The notes under the pieces are model-generated. The model had not been told where the DNA came from, made no database searches, and saw only the letters and a list, made by a program, of their open reading frames with translations. Positions 36,418 to 45,913 of a stretch of DNA of 64,000 nucleotides are shown here, one piece after another; position 1 is the first letter of the stretch; every line of letters starts with the position of its first letter. The stretch is from Pseudochelatococcus contaminans (lineage in GTDB: Bacteria > Pseudomonadota > Alphaproteobacteria > Rhizobiales > Beijerinckiaceae). The stretch is taken from the NCBI RefSeq assembly GCF_014195635.1, contig NZ_JACICC010000007.1, positions 62,001 to 126,000 on the forward strand. The letters run 5' to 3'. A program made the position numbers and the translations under genes.

Positions 36418-37208
36418 CCTGCGTGCCTCCGGGAGGCGTGTGGGCCGGCAGCCACGTCCATAACCTCGCGGACCTGACGGCAGAGTTCGCCGAACCCGGG
36501 CGCATAGCGCATATCGCGATGGCGCGGACGCGGCAGCGCAACATCGCGCGTATCGATCAGGCGGCCAGCCGACATCACCGAGATTTTGTCACCGAGATAG
36601 ACGGCCTCCGCAATATCATGCGTGACGAACAGCACAGTCATGCCCGTGCGTGTGCAAAGCCGCAGCAGATCGTCCTGCAAGTCTTCGCGCGTGAGCGCAT
36701 CAAGCGCCGCGAAAGGCTCATCGAGGAGCAGGAGCACAGGATCGCCAATCAGCGCCCGGGCCACGGCAACGCGGCTGCGCTGCCCGCCCGAAAGCTCGAA
36801 AGGCCGATGCCGTGCATAATCGGAAAGGCCAACCCGTTCCAGAAGATCAGCCGCGGCAGCGCGGTCCCCGGCGCCGGGTCGCCGCTTCAGCGTAATCGGC
36901 AGAAGAACGTTGTCGAGCACGGTCAGCCAGTCGAGCAGGGTCGGCGTCTGGAAGACGAAGCTGATATGCTGGCCGGGCTGCCGCAGCGCCTCGCCGCCGA
37001 TACTGACGCTCCCGTCATCGGGAAGAACAAGTCCGGCTGCGAGCTTCAGCAGGGTTGTCTTGCCGCAGCCGCTGCGCCCCAACAGGCAATGGATCTCACC
37101 ACGCTGTACGGTCAGGTCGACGCCATCGACGATCGCAGGACCGTCGCCGTAGCGATAATGGACGTCGTCGATTGCAACGAAGGGCCGCAAGGCCGGATCA
37201 GTCGACAT
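36414..37208 (-). CDS. ABC transporter ATPase (ThiZ/SsuB-like)
   Basis: 264 residues from ATG 37208; ATG 37217 is also possible. Walker A GRSGCGKTTLLKL, Q-loop VFQTPTLLDWLTVLDN, signature LSGGQRSRVAVARAL, Walker B LLLLDEPFAALD and H-loop VTHDIAEA are complete, with the tyrosine- and leucine-rich pattern of the nitrate/taurine/ThiZ class. The start lies inside the end of the LuxC-type gene (about 11 bases of overlap), so synthesis is coupled. Confidence 0.9.
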   Translation of the reverse strand: MSTDPALRPFVAIDDVHYRYGDGPAIVDGVDLTVQRGEIHCLLGRSGCGKTTLLKLAAGLVLPDDGSVSIGGEALRQPGQHISFVFQTPTLLDWLTVLDNVLLPITLKRRPGAGDRAAAADLLERVGLSDYARHRPFELSGGQRSRVAVARALIGDPVLLLLDEPFAALDALTREDLQDDLLRLCTRTGMTVLFVTHDIAEAVYLGDKISVMSAGRLIDTRDVALPRPRHRDMRYAPGFGELCRQVREVMDVAAGPHASRRHAG

Positions 37209-38646
37209 AGGGCGCAAACCCTTCCGCCGCCAGTTCCGCCCCGCGTTCGATCTCCGTCATGGTGACGAGGTCGAGCAGGCTGAAGCGGCCGTCATGATGC
37301 CATCCGGCTTCCGGAGAGGTCATGCCGCCGAGGGCCGCGACACGCGTCACACCCACGGCACCAAGCAGCGCCGCCAGACGATGCAGCCGCTCCGGCGAGG
37401 CGGCGACACCGGCGGTTTGAAGGAAATGGCGGAACCGGCCCACCAACGCCGGCACCTCCTCAAGACTGTCCACCGCGACGAGTTTCAGCGTGCGATAAAG
37501 CCCGCTGGGATGCAGTGGCTCCGGACTTTCAACGTGAACGATGCTCCACGGATCGCCTGGCCCGCCGAGCACGGTAGCGGCTCCGTCCAGAGCTTGAAGC
37601 TCCTGCGCGTTGCGCCAGGCCGCGACCGCACCGGCGTCACCGGCGGATAGGCGGCGGCGCGGATGTCTGCTGGCCGCCGCCGCGAGTTCATGACCGAGAT
37701 GACGCGCGAAACCGGCTGGCGAGACCGGCCCACCGCGCTCGACAAAAATCATCTGCGGTGAATAGCAACCTTGCTGCTCATAGCGGATAACATCACAGGC
37801 CGCGAGCCGCGCCACTGCCGCAGCCTTGCGGCTGTCCAGCGCCTCACGGCCGATCATGCCAAAGCCGATCTTGTGGCCATGCGGCAGGAAGCGGGTCGTG
37901 ACGGGCAGCCTGGCGCGCAACCCGGCAAGCGTGGCGTTGCTGCCGTAAGCCATCACGGTGTCGGCTTCATGGAGAAAGATATCCGCTGCGGCGGCGTCCC
38001 CGCCCTTCCACCAGACGATGGCAAGGCACGCGCCGATTTCAGGGTCGATCTCCGCCAGAAGACTCGCGAACCAGCCAGCCATGAGCGGCTCTGCGGAGGC
38101 GAGCTTGCCAACGCTGCCGGCTTTGACGAGCAGCCCGCAGATCAGGCTCCACAGCGACAGGCCGGGCACGTTGCCGGCCCAGACATGCAGCAGCAATTCC
38201 GGGCCATATGCCCGCACGAAACCACCCTTGGGCGTTGGCTCAAACGCATCGAGCACACCCGGATTGCCGAAATCCTCGGCCAGAAAGCGCTTGAGCTGCG
38301 GCAGACGGAAGGTCTTGAGATAGCTGGTCAGCCCAAGTCTCACCGTTTCGGGATCGTAGCCTGTGACGACGGGCAGCAGCCTCTCGGCCTCGCGGCGCAA
38401 TGGATGGTCCCGGTCGAGCAGGCGGGCGATTGCCGCGTCGATGGCGGCGGCGATGCGCGCCACCTCCATCGTCTTCAGACGGGCGCCGGCATGGGCGCGA
38501 ATGTCTGCGCACAGTGCCCGTGCCTGCGCCTCGTGAAGCACCGGCAGCATGACCTTTACGCTTTCGCCCCAAGCCGAAAAGGTCGCCTCGCGCCACTCCA
38601 CGTCATCACGGGACAAGCCCGGAAGGTGCCCGGCGAACACCTTCAC
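37198..38646 (-). CDS. LuxC-family acyl reductase under TPP control
   Basis: 482 residues, the size of LuxC. HVWAGNVPGLSLWSLICGLLVKAGSVGKLASAEPL is the nucleotide-binding region. RYEQQGCYSPQ (Cys near residue 294) is the active-site thiol that takes the acyl group, and IVWWKGGD with SNATLAGLRARLP is conserved. LuxC reduces acyl groups handed over by LuxE to aldehydes using NADPH. Four-base overlap with the LuxE-type gene before it and overlap with the ABC ATPase after it show one operon. There is no luxAB here, so light production is not implied. Confidence 0.88.
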   Translation of the reverse strand: MKVFAGHLPGLSRDDVEWREATFSAWGESVKVMLPVLHEAQARALCADIRAHAGARLKTMEVARIAAAIDAAIARLLDRDHPLRREAERLLPVVTGYDPETVRLGLTSYLKTFRLPQLKRFLAEDFGNPGVLDAFEPTPKGGFVRAYGPELLLHVWAGNVPGLSLWSLICGLLVKAGSVGKLASAEPLMAGWFASLLAEIDPEIGACLAIVWWKGGDAAAADIFLHEADTVMAYGSNATLAGLRARLPVTTRFLPHGHKIGFGMIGREALDSRKAAAVARLAACDVIRYEQQGCYSPQMIFVERGGPVSPAGFARHLGHELAAAASRHPRRRLSAGDAGAVAAWRNAQELQALDGAATVLGGPGDPWSIVHVESPEPLHPSGLYRTLKLVAVDSLEEVPALVGRFRHFLQTAGVAASPERLHRLAALLGAVGVTRVAALGGMTSPEAGWHHDGRFSLLDLVTMTEIERGAELAAEGFAPYVD

Positions 38647-39725
38647 GCGCCCTGTCCCTTCGCTGCGGCGATGAACTCGGCCACGGCCACGGAACAGCCG
38701 TGAGCGGCTGCCTCGTCGACCCGCCCCAGCAGGTGGAAGCCACCGGGCACGATGCGCCCGGCGTCCTCCGTCAGCAGAGCCGCGACCGCGTTGAAATGCG
38801 CGAGGTCGTGATGCACGATGACACCAATCTCACCTTCCGGCACATCTTCGCCGGACAGCGGATCGACGACCCGGGTGCGCATCCAGTGCGGGCCAGATTT
38901 CACGGAGGGGCAGACTGCGTTGCCGTCATCGTAGAGCTGCGAGCTGAGTTCGGTCATGCCATACATGTTGATGCACGCCGAGCGCGGAACGCCGAACGCG
39001 GCCGAAAGCCCATCATAGAAATCATCCAGCGCGAGAGCGCGCGACTGGCCCTTGTAGCCGCCGGTATCGAGAATCCGGCTGCCTTCCGGCAGCGAGAAAC
39101 GCCGTCCCTGCGCCGCGAGGGCATCCAGAAGCGGGACAAAGGCGTAGCTTGCGCCAAGCAACGCATAGGGCTCGCCTTGCGCTTGCGCCCGCTCCAGAGC
39201 GGCAAAAAGGCGGTCGGTATCCAGCCCGTCCGCGCCGATGTAAATCGCGCTGTCCTGCGTGCCGCATTCGCGCAGCGCTAATGCCAGATAGTGCGCCAGC
39301 GACGAGTTCGGTATCGCGGTTTCATCGGGAAAGAGGATGCCCATGCGGATGCGCTCGCGACCACGCATGAAACGCTGGCGGAAATGCACCAGCATCGAGG
39401 CGTCGTACACGGCAAGCGTCGGATGATAGCTGCGGCCACTCACGCCCTGCGTTGTGCCGCTGGTCATGAAAACGCGCTCCGCCGCTTCTGCCGGACAGCA
39501 GCTCAGGGTCAGCTCCTTGAAGGCGTTGATAGGCACGGCCGGGATATCGCGCCAGCGCCGCACCGTCAGCGGGGTGCGTCCACGGCGCACGGCGAATTTG
39601 CGGTAGGGCTCATTCAACCGGAACTGGTAGGCGAAAATTTTCAGCGCCAACGCTTCGAAGGCCGCCTCATCGGCATCAGACAGGTCGATAAAGGCGAGAA
39701 GCTCCCTGATGATTTCATCCTGCAT
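38643..39725 (-). CDS. LuxE-family acyl-activating enzyme, first gene after the TPP riboswitch
   Basis: About 360 residues from ATG 39725 (AGGAA eight bases upstream); a GTG at 39779 is an alternative. MTSGTTQGVSGRSYH is the phosphate-binding loop of adenylate-forming enzymes, ILDTGGYKGQSRAL and INMYGMTELSSQLYD the following motifs, so the acyl-AMP chemistry of LuxE is preserved. LuxE activates a carboxylic acid with ATP and passes it to LuxC. Being first after a TPP riboswitch, the acid is more likely a thiamine-related heterocyclic acid than a fatty acid; that is inference. Confidence 0.85.
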   Translation of the reverse strand: MQDEIIRELLAFIDLSDADEAAFEALALKIFAYQFRLNEPYRKFAVRRGRTPLTVRRWRDIPAVPINAFKELTLSCCPAEAAERVFMTSGTTQGVSGRSYHPTLAVYDASMLVHFRQRFMRGRERIRMGILFPDETAIPNSSLAHYLALALRECGTQDSAIYIGADGLDTDRLFAALERAQAQGEPYALLGASYAFVPLLDALAAQGRRFSLPEGSRILDTGGYKGQSRALALDDFYDGLSAAFGVPRSACINMYGMTELSSQLYDDGNAVCPSVKSGPHWMRTRVVDPLSGEDVPEGEIGVIVHHDLAHFNAVAALLTEDAGRIVPGGFHLLGRVDEAAAHGCSVAVAEFIAAAKGQGA

Positions 39726-39823
39726 CCACGCGGTTCCTGTCCATTCGCTCGCCGGCGATGCCGGAAGAGAGGGGATCACGGATGCAAACGACGGGGGAAG
39801 GAACGAGGTGCGCGTGCCGCCTG

Positions 39824-39932
39824 TTGCCCATCCCTACGCCGGTACGATCCGGATCAGGTTCATAGGGTCACTGCGTTGTCGGACGGGTCCAGACCGGCAG
39901 AATCTCAGCCTCCTAGCGAGGCCCCCCTTGGG
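39824..39932 (-). promoter_or_regulatory. TPP (thiamine pyrophosphate) riboswitch
   Basis: On the minus strand the THI-box core is easy to read: GGAGGCTGAGATTC (the CTGAGA of P2-J3/2), ACCC, GAACCTGATCCGGATC (the pyrophosphate arm, consensus GAACCTGATCtGGnTaaTACCaGCG) and TACCGGCGTAGGGATGG. About 100 bases separate it from the LuxE-type start, room for a terminator or ribosome-site sequestering platform. It begins seven bases after the stop of the upstream MmyB-type gene, so the promoter must lie inside that gene or transcription continues from it. Confidence 0.92.
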
Positions 39933-39938
39933 AGATGG

Positions 39939-40760
39939 CTATCCTTCGCAGACCCCGCTCGGCGTTGTCAAGCCATCCGCAACGCGCGCGTAAACGACCA
40001 GCCTGAGGTGCTGCCCTCCATCGACGGTGAGGGACGTGTGCTCGAACGTCACCGCCTGTCCATCGACGCACAGCACGCGGCTGCCCGTGCAAGGCGCATG
40101 CACATCCTGACTGCGCCACCAGCGCTTGAATTCCGGCGATATCCCCTCCAGTTCCGCGACCAGTGCCTTGGCGTCGGCATCGTCGCGGGCGGCGGCGAAA
40201 TCGCGCCGGAAGCTTGCCAGCATGGCCGTGGCCTGATCCTCCCAACCGACGAGCGCCGCGCGGATGGCCGGATCGGTGAACAAAAGCCACAGCAGATTAC
40301 GACGGCCTGAACCACGCCGCCCAAAGCCGAACAGCGCATCGGCCGGGCCGTTGAAGGCCAGCACATCCCAGCGCAGATTGATGATGTAGGCAGCGTGGGG
40401 GGCCAGATCCTCAACCAGCCGCGCGGCCAGCGATGGCACCGTGCAGAAAGTCTTGCCCGGCTCGGCTGGCAGGCGCTCGTGAGCCAGCAGGAACATATGC
40501 CGCCGTTCCGCCGCATCCAGCTTGAGAACGCGGGCGAGATTGTCGAGGAAGTCCGCTGAAACGCCGATCTCCCGCCCCTGCTCCAGCCAAGTGTACCAGG
40601 TGACGCCAACGCCCGCGAGCGCCGCTACTTCCTCACGCCGCAGGCCGGGGGTGCGCCGCCGCCGGCCGCTGGGCAAGCCGATATCTTCGGGTTTCAGGCG
40701 TTCACGGCGGCTGCGCAGAAAGTCAGCCAGTTCGGAGCGCGTGCGTTCGAGGGTGCGCAT
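39939..40760 (-). CDS. MmyB-type XRE-family transcriptional regulator
   Basis: 273 residues. An N-terminal HTH (RTPGLRREEVAALAGVGVTWYTWLEQGREIGVSADFLDNLARVL) and a C-terminal MmyB ligand-binding domain (PHAAYIINLRWDVLAFNGPADALFGF, then NLLWLLFTDPAIR, GISPEFKRWWRSQDV) are both present. These proteins are thought to bind fatty-acid-like ligands. It is divergent from an MFS exporter (97-base gap), its probable target, and lies directly upstream of the TPP riboswitch on the same strand. Confidence 0.85.
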   Translation of the reverse strand: MRTLERTRSELADFLRSRRERLKPEDIGLPSGRRRRTPGLRREEVAALAGVGVTWYTWLEQGREIGVSADFLDNLARVLKLDAAERRHMFLLAHERLPAEPGKTFCTVPSLAARLVEDLAPHAAYIINLRWDVLAFNGPADALFGFGRRGSGRRNLLWLLFTDPAIRAALVGWEDQATAMLASFRRDFAAARDDADAKALVAELEGISPEFKRWWRSQDVHAPCTGSRVLCVDGQAVTFEHTSLTVDGGQHLRLVVYARVADGLTTPSGVCEG

Positions 40761-40857
40761 GGTTCAGCCTATGACAAAAAGCAATAGCATAAGAAGTTAA
40801 ATTGTAACCGGATGAAGCTCATGGAAAACGTACTGCGTCGCCATCGAAGGACGCAAG

Positions 40858-42321
40858 ATGAATTCCGAAACCTGCACCGCCGAAACGCTATCTCCCCCAC
40901 CGTCGCAGGCCACCCGCCGCCCTCCGTGGCTGGGGCTGTCTGTCCTGCTGCTTGCGGGATTCGTGACGATTTTCGACCTTTTCGTGGTCAATGTCGCAAT
41001 CCCCTCCATGCAGACCGAACTTGGGGCGAGCCTGTCGCAGATCGGCTTCATCGTGGCCGGTTATGAACTGGCTTTCGGCGTGCTGCTGGTCACGGGCGGG
41101 CGGCTCGGCGACCTTTATGGGCGGCGGCGTCTCTTCATTGTCGGCATGGCAGGTTTTACCATTGCCTCGCTTTTTTGCGGCATTGCACCGACCGTCGAGG
41201 TTCTGATCGGCGCGCGCGTGGCACAGGGGCTGGCGGCGGCGCTGCTGTTTCCACAGGTCTATGCGTCGATCCGTGTGAATTTCTCCGGCGACGACAGCCA
41301 GCGCGCTTTTGGCTTCCTCGGCATGACACTGGGGCTGGCGGCCATCGCGGGGCAGATCCTCGGCGGTTTTCTCGTGGAGGCAGACATTCTGGGTCTTGGC
41401 TGGCGAACGATCTTCCTCATCAATGTTCCGATCGGCCTTTTCGCGATTGCCGTCGCGCGGTTCATTCCGGAGACACTCGCGCCCGAGCGACCGGCGCTGG
41501 ACTGGCCGGGGGTTGCGCTGGTCAGCCTTGGCCTCACCCTGTTGCTCGTGCCACTGGTCGAGGCACCAACCCACGGGTGGCAAATCTGGAGTTTTCTGGC
41601 GCTCGCCGGCGCAGCAATACTGCTCGTTGCCTTCTATCGCCAACAGGAACGTCGCCGCAAAACCGGCCACCAGCCGCTGGTTGATATGGCGCTGATGCGC
41701 CAGCCGCGCTTTGCGCAGGGCGGCTTGCTCGTGATGTTGATCTACTCGACGGCATCCTCCTTCTTTCTGTGTTTCGCGCTGCTGGCGCAGACAGGTTTTG
41801 GCCTCAGCCCGTTCGAGGCCGGCAGCGTCTTCGTGCCGTGCTCGGTCGCCTTCGTAATTTTCTCGCTCGCTGCGCCGCGCCTCGTCACGCGCTTTGGAAC
41901 CCCTGCCATCGCTGTGGCGGCGTTGGTCTACGCAATCGCGTATGCCGCGCTGATCGGGCAGGTCTGGATTGCCGGAGCGGATCTGATCGTCGCGGGTCTC
42001 ATCCCGGCGCTGATTGTCATCGGCGGCGCACAGGCGATGATCATGACACCGCTGCTCAACCTCGTGCTTGGCTTCGTGGCGGAACGGCAAGCCGGCATGG
42101 CGTCCGGGGTTATTTCCACGCTCCAGCAGATCGGCGCGGCGCTTGGCGTGGCGGCGGTCGGTATCCTGTTCGGCCTGGCGCTGGCGGCGGAAGCCGACGG
42201 ACATGCCGCGCTTTACGCATGGGCGTTTGTCTCAGGGATGAGCTACAACGTCATCGCCGCCGTGATCGCGGCCATCCTGCTGCTCCGGCTGACGGTCTAC
42301 GAACGCCGGATGAGCCCATGA
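40858..42321 (+). CDS. MFS drug transporter, DHA2 (14-TM) family
   Basis: 487 residues with about 14 membrane helices. FDLFVVNVAIPSMQTELGAS (helix 1), TGGRLGDLYGRRRLFIVGMAGFTIASLFCGIA (motif A) and GWRTIFLINVPIGLF (motif C region) are typical of EmrB/QacA-type exporters that use the proton gradient. ATG 40858 has AAGGA six bases upstream. The MmyB-type regulator is transcribed divergently. Substrate is not predictable. Confidence 0.88.
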   Translation: MNSETCTAETLSPPPSQATRRPPWLGLSVLLLAGFVTIFDLFVVNVAIPSMQTELGASLSQIGFIVAGYELAFGVLLVTGGRLGDLYGRRRLFIVGMAGFTIASLFCGIAPTVEVLIGARVAQGLAAALLFPQVYASIRVNFSGDDSQRAFGFLGMTLGLAAIAGQILGGFLVEADILGLGWRTIFLINVPIGLFAIAVARFIPETLAPERPALDWPGVALVSLGLTLLLVPLVEAPTHGWQIWSFLALAGAAILLVAFYRQQERRRKTGHQPLVDMALMRQPRFAQGGLLVMLIYSTASSFFLCFALLAQTGFGLSPFEAGSVFVPCSVAFVIFSLAAPRLVTRFGTPAIAVAALVYAIAYAALIGQVWIAGADLIVAGLIPALIVIGGAQAMIMTPLLNLVLGFVAERQAGMASGVISTLQQIGAALGVAAVGILFGLALAAEADGHAALYAWAFVSGMSYNVIAAVIAAILLLRLTVYERRMSP

Positions 42322-42720
42322 TGCGAGCCGGACAGCGCCCCTTCATGGGTGTGCTTCGCTACCACGCGTGGCTTCCTGCCGGCCAATCAATGAAGGCCCG
42401 CACGCTAATGCGCCACGATCTAAGCCTGAGCATCCAAAATAGTGGAAGCATAATTACAAAAATTAATAATATATAAAATAGTTAATAATTAGATAATATC
42501 GCACACGTCTCTCCAGTCATACTTTATCCTGCGCTTAACCAATCAGTAACCATACCTCTGGCAAAGATTAACCCGACAGAAACCATGTGACGCGAAATAC
42601 CCGCCTTGTTCCCGAGGTTTCGGCTCTGCCGGTCCGGGGGCAGAAAGCGTCTCATCGGAGCTGTCGGTGAACATCAATGGCGCTTCCGCAACAGCAGCGC
42701 CTGAACAGCCGAGGCGATAG
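42322..42720. other. Intergenic, AT-rich centre
   Basis: No gene. Positions 42445-42520 are AT-rich and may hold the promoter of the NfrA-like gene. A GAGG lies six bases before its ATG. Nothing else recognised. Confidence 0.4.
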
Positions 42721-45510
42721 ATGGACAAGGCCCGGATTGCCAATCTCTCCCACCAGTCCCTGCTGGCGAGGCTCTGGGTTACACTCCCTGCTGCAACACT
42801 GATGGCAGCGGTTTGCCTGTTGCCTGCGCCGGCCGGCGCACAGATGGATCAGGAAGCCGGACGGCAAAGGAATGGGACGGAAGTCCTTGATCTGCCACTT
42901 TCCGGCCCGGCTTATGCCATCGCGCGCGAGGCTTATGCGGCATACGATGCGAAAGATTATGCGACCGCTATTGCAAAGGTTCGCGAAGCTATCCGGCAGC
43001 GGCCTGATGTCGATAGCCTGAAGGTCCTGCTTCTGGAGGCCATTGAGGCATCCGGTCAATTGCAGGAGGCTGAGAGAGAGGCCCAAAAACTTCTCGCCGA
43101 GGGAAACAGGTCGCCGCAAATCATTCATCAGATGTCGCGCATCAAAAGTGCGCTCGCGCAGAAAGCGGCCGAAAGTGTATATGCCGCTCTCGAAAAGAAC
43201 GATTTTGAGGTTGCGATCAGTCAAGCGCAGGAGGCCGTGCGCCTGAACCCGGATCAGAATACCTTCCGCCATCTGCTGATCCTGGCGCAATTACGTGCTC
43301 GCAGGTTCGCGGAGGCGGAAACATCCGCAAGCGATGCTCTGGCTTCCGATTCAGAGGATGCAATCGCCGCGACGTTCCGAGCCGTTTCACGTCTCAACGA
43401 ATCCAATGGCCAGAACAAACAACAGGCCATCGCAGATTTTGAACGCGCGCTGGCGCAAGACAGGATCGCCGAAACCGAGAAAAATGAAATTCGGCTCATC
43501 GCTGCCGACTATCTGATAGCCATCGGAGAATTTGCACGCGCGGAAAACGTACTTTCCGACTTCAGCGGTGACAGGAAGCAAAAGGACGCGCGAATTGCGC
43601 GGATCGCCGAACACAAGCGGTCGCATTCATCACTTCCAAGCTCGGTATCTCGTGTGCCTGTGCCAAAGCTGGAGTGCCGCGAGACGCCATATGATAGCGT
43701 ATGCTTCATCTTGCCCGGCCTGCCAGGCGCCGACGCAGGCTTTCCGGCCGCCGCGGAAGCATATCAGGCAGCCAGCACGGGCAATTATAGTCTTGCGATT
43801 GCGAAAATTCGGGAAGCCATACGGCTTTCCCCTGAAAATGAGGATTACAGGACAGCCGAAAAGAACATGCTCGCGGCGCAGAAAGCGGGAGTATCGTTCG
43901 GCGGGCCAGCGGCAGTCGCCGCCGGACAAGCTTATGATCTGCAGCGCCGAGGCGATTTCGCGGGAGCCATCAGGCATGCTCGCGAAGCAGTCGCGCTGGC
44001 TCCAAGGCAGCAGCAGCTTCGCGCCCTGCTTGTCAATCTGCTCATTTCAGCAGGGCGAGAAGCGGAAGCAATTCGTGAAATCAACACGACCTTCGCGCAG
44101 CTCGGCACTGACGCGCAGCTCCTGCAACAACGCGGCTACCTTTTATTACAGGCGAATGAGCCCGCGCGAGCGGTCGATGACTTTGCCAATGCTCTTCCTC
44201 TCGTAAAGTCTCCGAGTGAAAGGCGAACGTTGCTGCTCGCCATGGCGGATGCGGCAACCGCGGCAGATCAGCCGGAGCGGGCGCTTGACGCCCTGTCCCT
44301 GCTTGGGACCAGCGGCAGTTTCGATGTAGCCTACAGGCGCGGCAACATCCTGCGGGGGCTTGAAAGATACGACGAGGCGCTTGCCGCGTTCACGCAGGCC
44401 GTCACCTCCGCGCCCACGGCGGAAGACAGGGCGCGGGCGAAAGCTGCCCAGATCAGCGCCTATGTCAGCCTCGGACAGCAGTCCGTCGCCAGGCAGTTGT
44501 TCGAAACAGCGAAGCAAACCGGCGAGTTGAATGCGCTTCCGGCGCTCGATGTTGCCTATCTCGCTCTGCGGGTCGGCGATCCGGTGGCAGCCAGTCAGCA
44601 ATTTACGCTGGTGCAGAAACGCGGAGAGTTGCGAGGACTTGCCTTGGTGGACGCAGCCTATGCAGCGCGGCAGGTTTTCGACAACGATCTGGCAGTCGAA
44701 CTGCTGAAATCGGCCATCGATACCATTGGCCCGACGCTGGAACCGCAATATCTGTGGGGACTGCGCCGCGAGGTGGCCGATCTCACGCGCACCTGGGGGG
44801 CTTACACCAGCGTTACCTACGGCGCCGTAGGCAGCGGTGCTTTCTCGCCGCAAACATCGTCCGGTTCCACGACCCAGACCGGCACGGAGATTTATTGGCG
44901 GCCGCCCGTGATCGGCAACCGGAATGGCTCCACGCTGGACTTCTTCATGCGTAATTTCACGACACTGCACGATGATCTCGGCGGACCTGTCGGGTTTCGC
45001 ACGATGCAAGGCTCCTTCGGCGTTCGCTGGAAGCCACTGCAGAATTATAATGTCATTGTAGAAGCGGCACGCCTGTTCCGGATTGGTAGTGACAGCCGTG
45101 AAGATACAATGGTCCGCGCGGCCTATTTCGACGGCCGGGGCGGTGACCTGCGAATGGACGTGCCTTCATGGTGGCTCTGGCAGGTATCGGGAGAAGTGGG
45201 GCATTATTTCGATATTGACCAGACCTTCGCCACACTCGACGCCAAGCTCGGGCGCAGCTTCCGGCTTGACAGCATCAGCGATCGGTTGATGATTACGCCG
45301 TTCGTTGGCGTAACCGCCAACTTCGACAACCTGCTCGATACGAAATGGGCAGCCGGGGCCGGACCCGGCATCAATGCCCGGTACTGGTTCCGCGAGGACA
45401 AGTACAATGCACCCAGATCTTACGTGGATCTCAATGTCCAGTACAGGTTCAAACTGCTGGAAGACGATCGCGCCCAAGGGTTGTTCGCCAGTCTCACCCT
45501 GGCCTACTGA
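42721..45510 (+). CDS. nfrA: NfrA-like outer-membrane TPR protein
   Basis: 929 residues. A signal peptide (about 1-40, LMAAVCLLPAPAGAQ) is followed by two blocks of TPR repeats (AREAYAAYDAKDYATAIAKVREAIRQRP near the start; similar repeats to about 680). The last 200 residues are rich in alternating beta strands and end in ARYWFREDKYNAPRSYVDLNVQYRFKLLEDDRAQGLFASLTLAY, the NfrA C-terminal domain. In E. coli NfrA is the outer-membrane receptor for phage N4 and pairs with NfrB, a glycosyltransferase that makes the N4 receptor polysaccharide. No nfrB is visible here. Confidence 0.8.
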   Translation: MDKARIANLSHQSLLARLWVTLPAATLMAAVCLLPAPAGAQMDQEAGRQRNGTEVLDLPLSGPAYAIAREAYAAYDAKDYATAIAKVREAIRQRPDVDSLKVLLLEAIEASGQLQEAEREAQKLLAEGNRSPQIIHQMSRIKSALAQKAAESVYAALEKNDFEVAISQAQEAVRLNPDQNTFRHLLILAQLRARRFAEAETSASDALASDSEDAIAATFRAVSRLNESNGQNKQQAIADFERALAQDRIAETEKNEIRLIAADYLIAIGEFARAENVLSDFSGDRKQKDARIARIAEHKRSHSSLPSSVSRVPVPKLECRETPYDSVCFILPGLPGADAGFPAAAEAYQAASTGNYSLAIAKIREAIRLSPENEDYRTAEKNMLAAQKAGVSFGGPAAVAAGQAYDLQRRGDFAGAIRHAREAVALAPRQQQLRALLVNLLISAGREAEAIREINTTFAQLGTDAQLLQQRGYLLLQANEPARAVDDFANALPLVKSPSERRTLLLAMADAATAADQPERALDALSLLGTSGSFDVAYRRGNILRGLERYDEALAAFTQAVTSAPTAEDRARAKAAQISAYVSLGQQSVARQLFETAKQTGELNALPALDVAYLALRVGDPVAASQQFTLVQKRGELRGLALVDAAYAARQVFDNDLAVELLKSAIDTIGPTLEPQYLWGLRREVADLTRTWGAYTSVTYGAVGSGAFSPQTSSGSTTQTGTEIYWRPPVIGNRNGSTLDFFMRNFTTLHDDLGGPVGFRTMQGSFGVRWKPLQNYNVIVEAARLFRIGSDSREDTMVRAAYFDGRGGDLRMDVPSWWLWQVSGEVGHYFDIDQTFATLDAKLGRSFRLDSISDRLMITPFVGVTANFDNLLDTKWAAGAGPGINARYWFREDKYNAPRSYVDLNVQYRFKLLEDDRAQGLFASLTLAY

Positions 45511-45913
45511 TCGCAGATGGCGGGTTGCCGCGACATCTTCCGCCACCGTGCATCGCAAGGGTAGGGTGGCGGCATGATAACAATATTTTGTACTTCCCCG
45601 GATCAGGAACGACTCCTGTTGCTATCGAGCGTGTAGCGGATAGTTCCATCATCCCTGACACGGGCGCTGAGGTGATTAGCTCGGATGGGGCAATCGAATC
45701 GGGCGCTCTATACGCCGTAGAAAGGGGCTTGATCTGCTATTTCAGGGCGCTTCAACGTCTGTTCACGCCTCAATTTCTATTGTCATCTGATTTTGCGCAC
45801 TACACGCTTCGCGTCGAAAAATGTGGTTCGCCACCGCGCCATCCCTGTGAGAAAAGGGTGGGACAAAAGGCGCTTCCTGGCGCTAAAAAATCAATAAAAT
45901 CAATCAGTTGTTT
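45511..45913. other. Intergenic between nfrA-like gene and tRNA-Ser
   Basis: About 400 bases with no convincing gene, repeat or terminator. Small frames here have no family resemblance. GAAAAATGTGGTTCGCC at 45818 and poly-A stretches at 45885-45900 lie close to the tRNA 3' end. Confidence 0.4.

Noticed and set aside
37198-39725. A bioluminescence (lux) operon
   Set aside because: LuxE and LuxC homologues are present but no luxA or luxB is linked. The luciferase-like gene at the window end is 24 kb away and of another subfamily.
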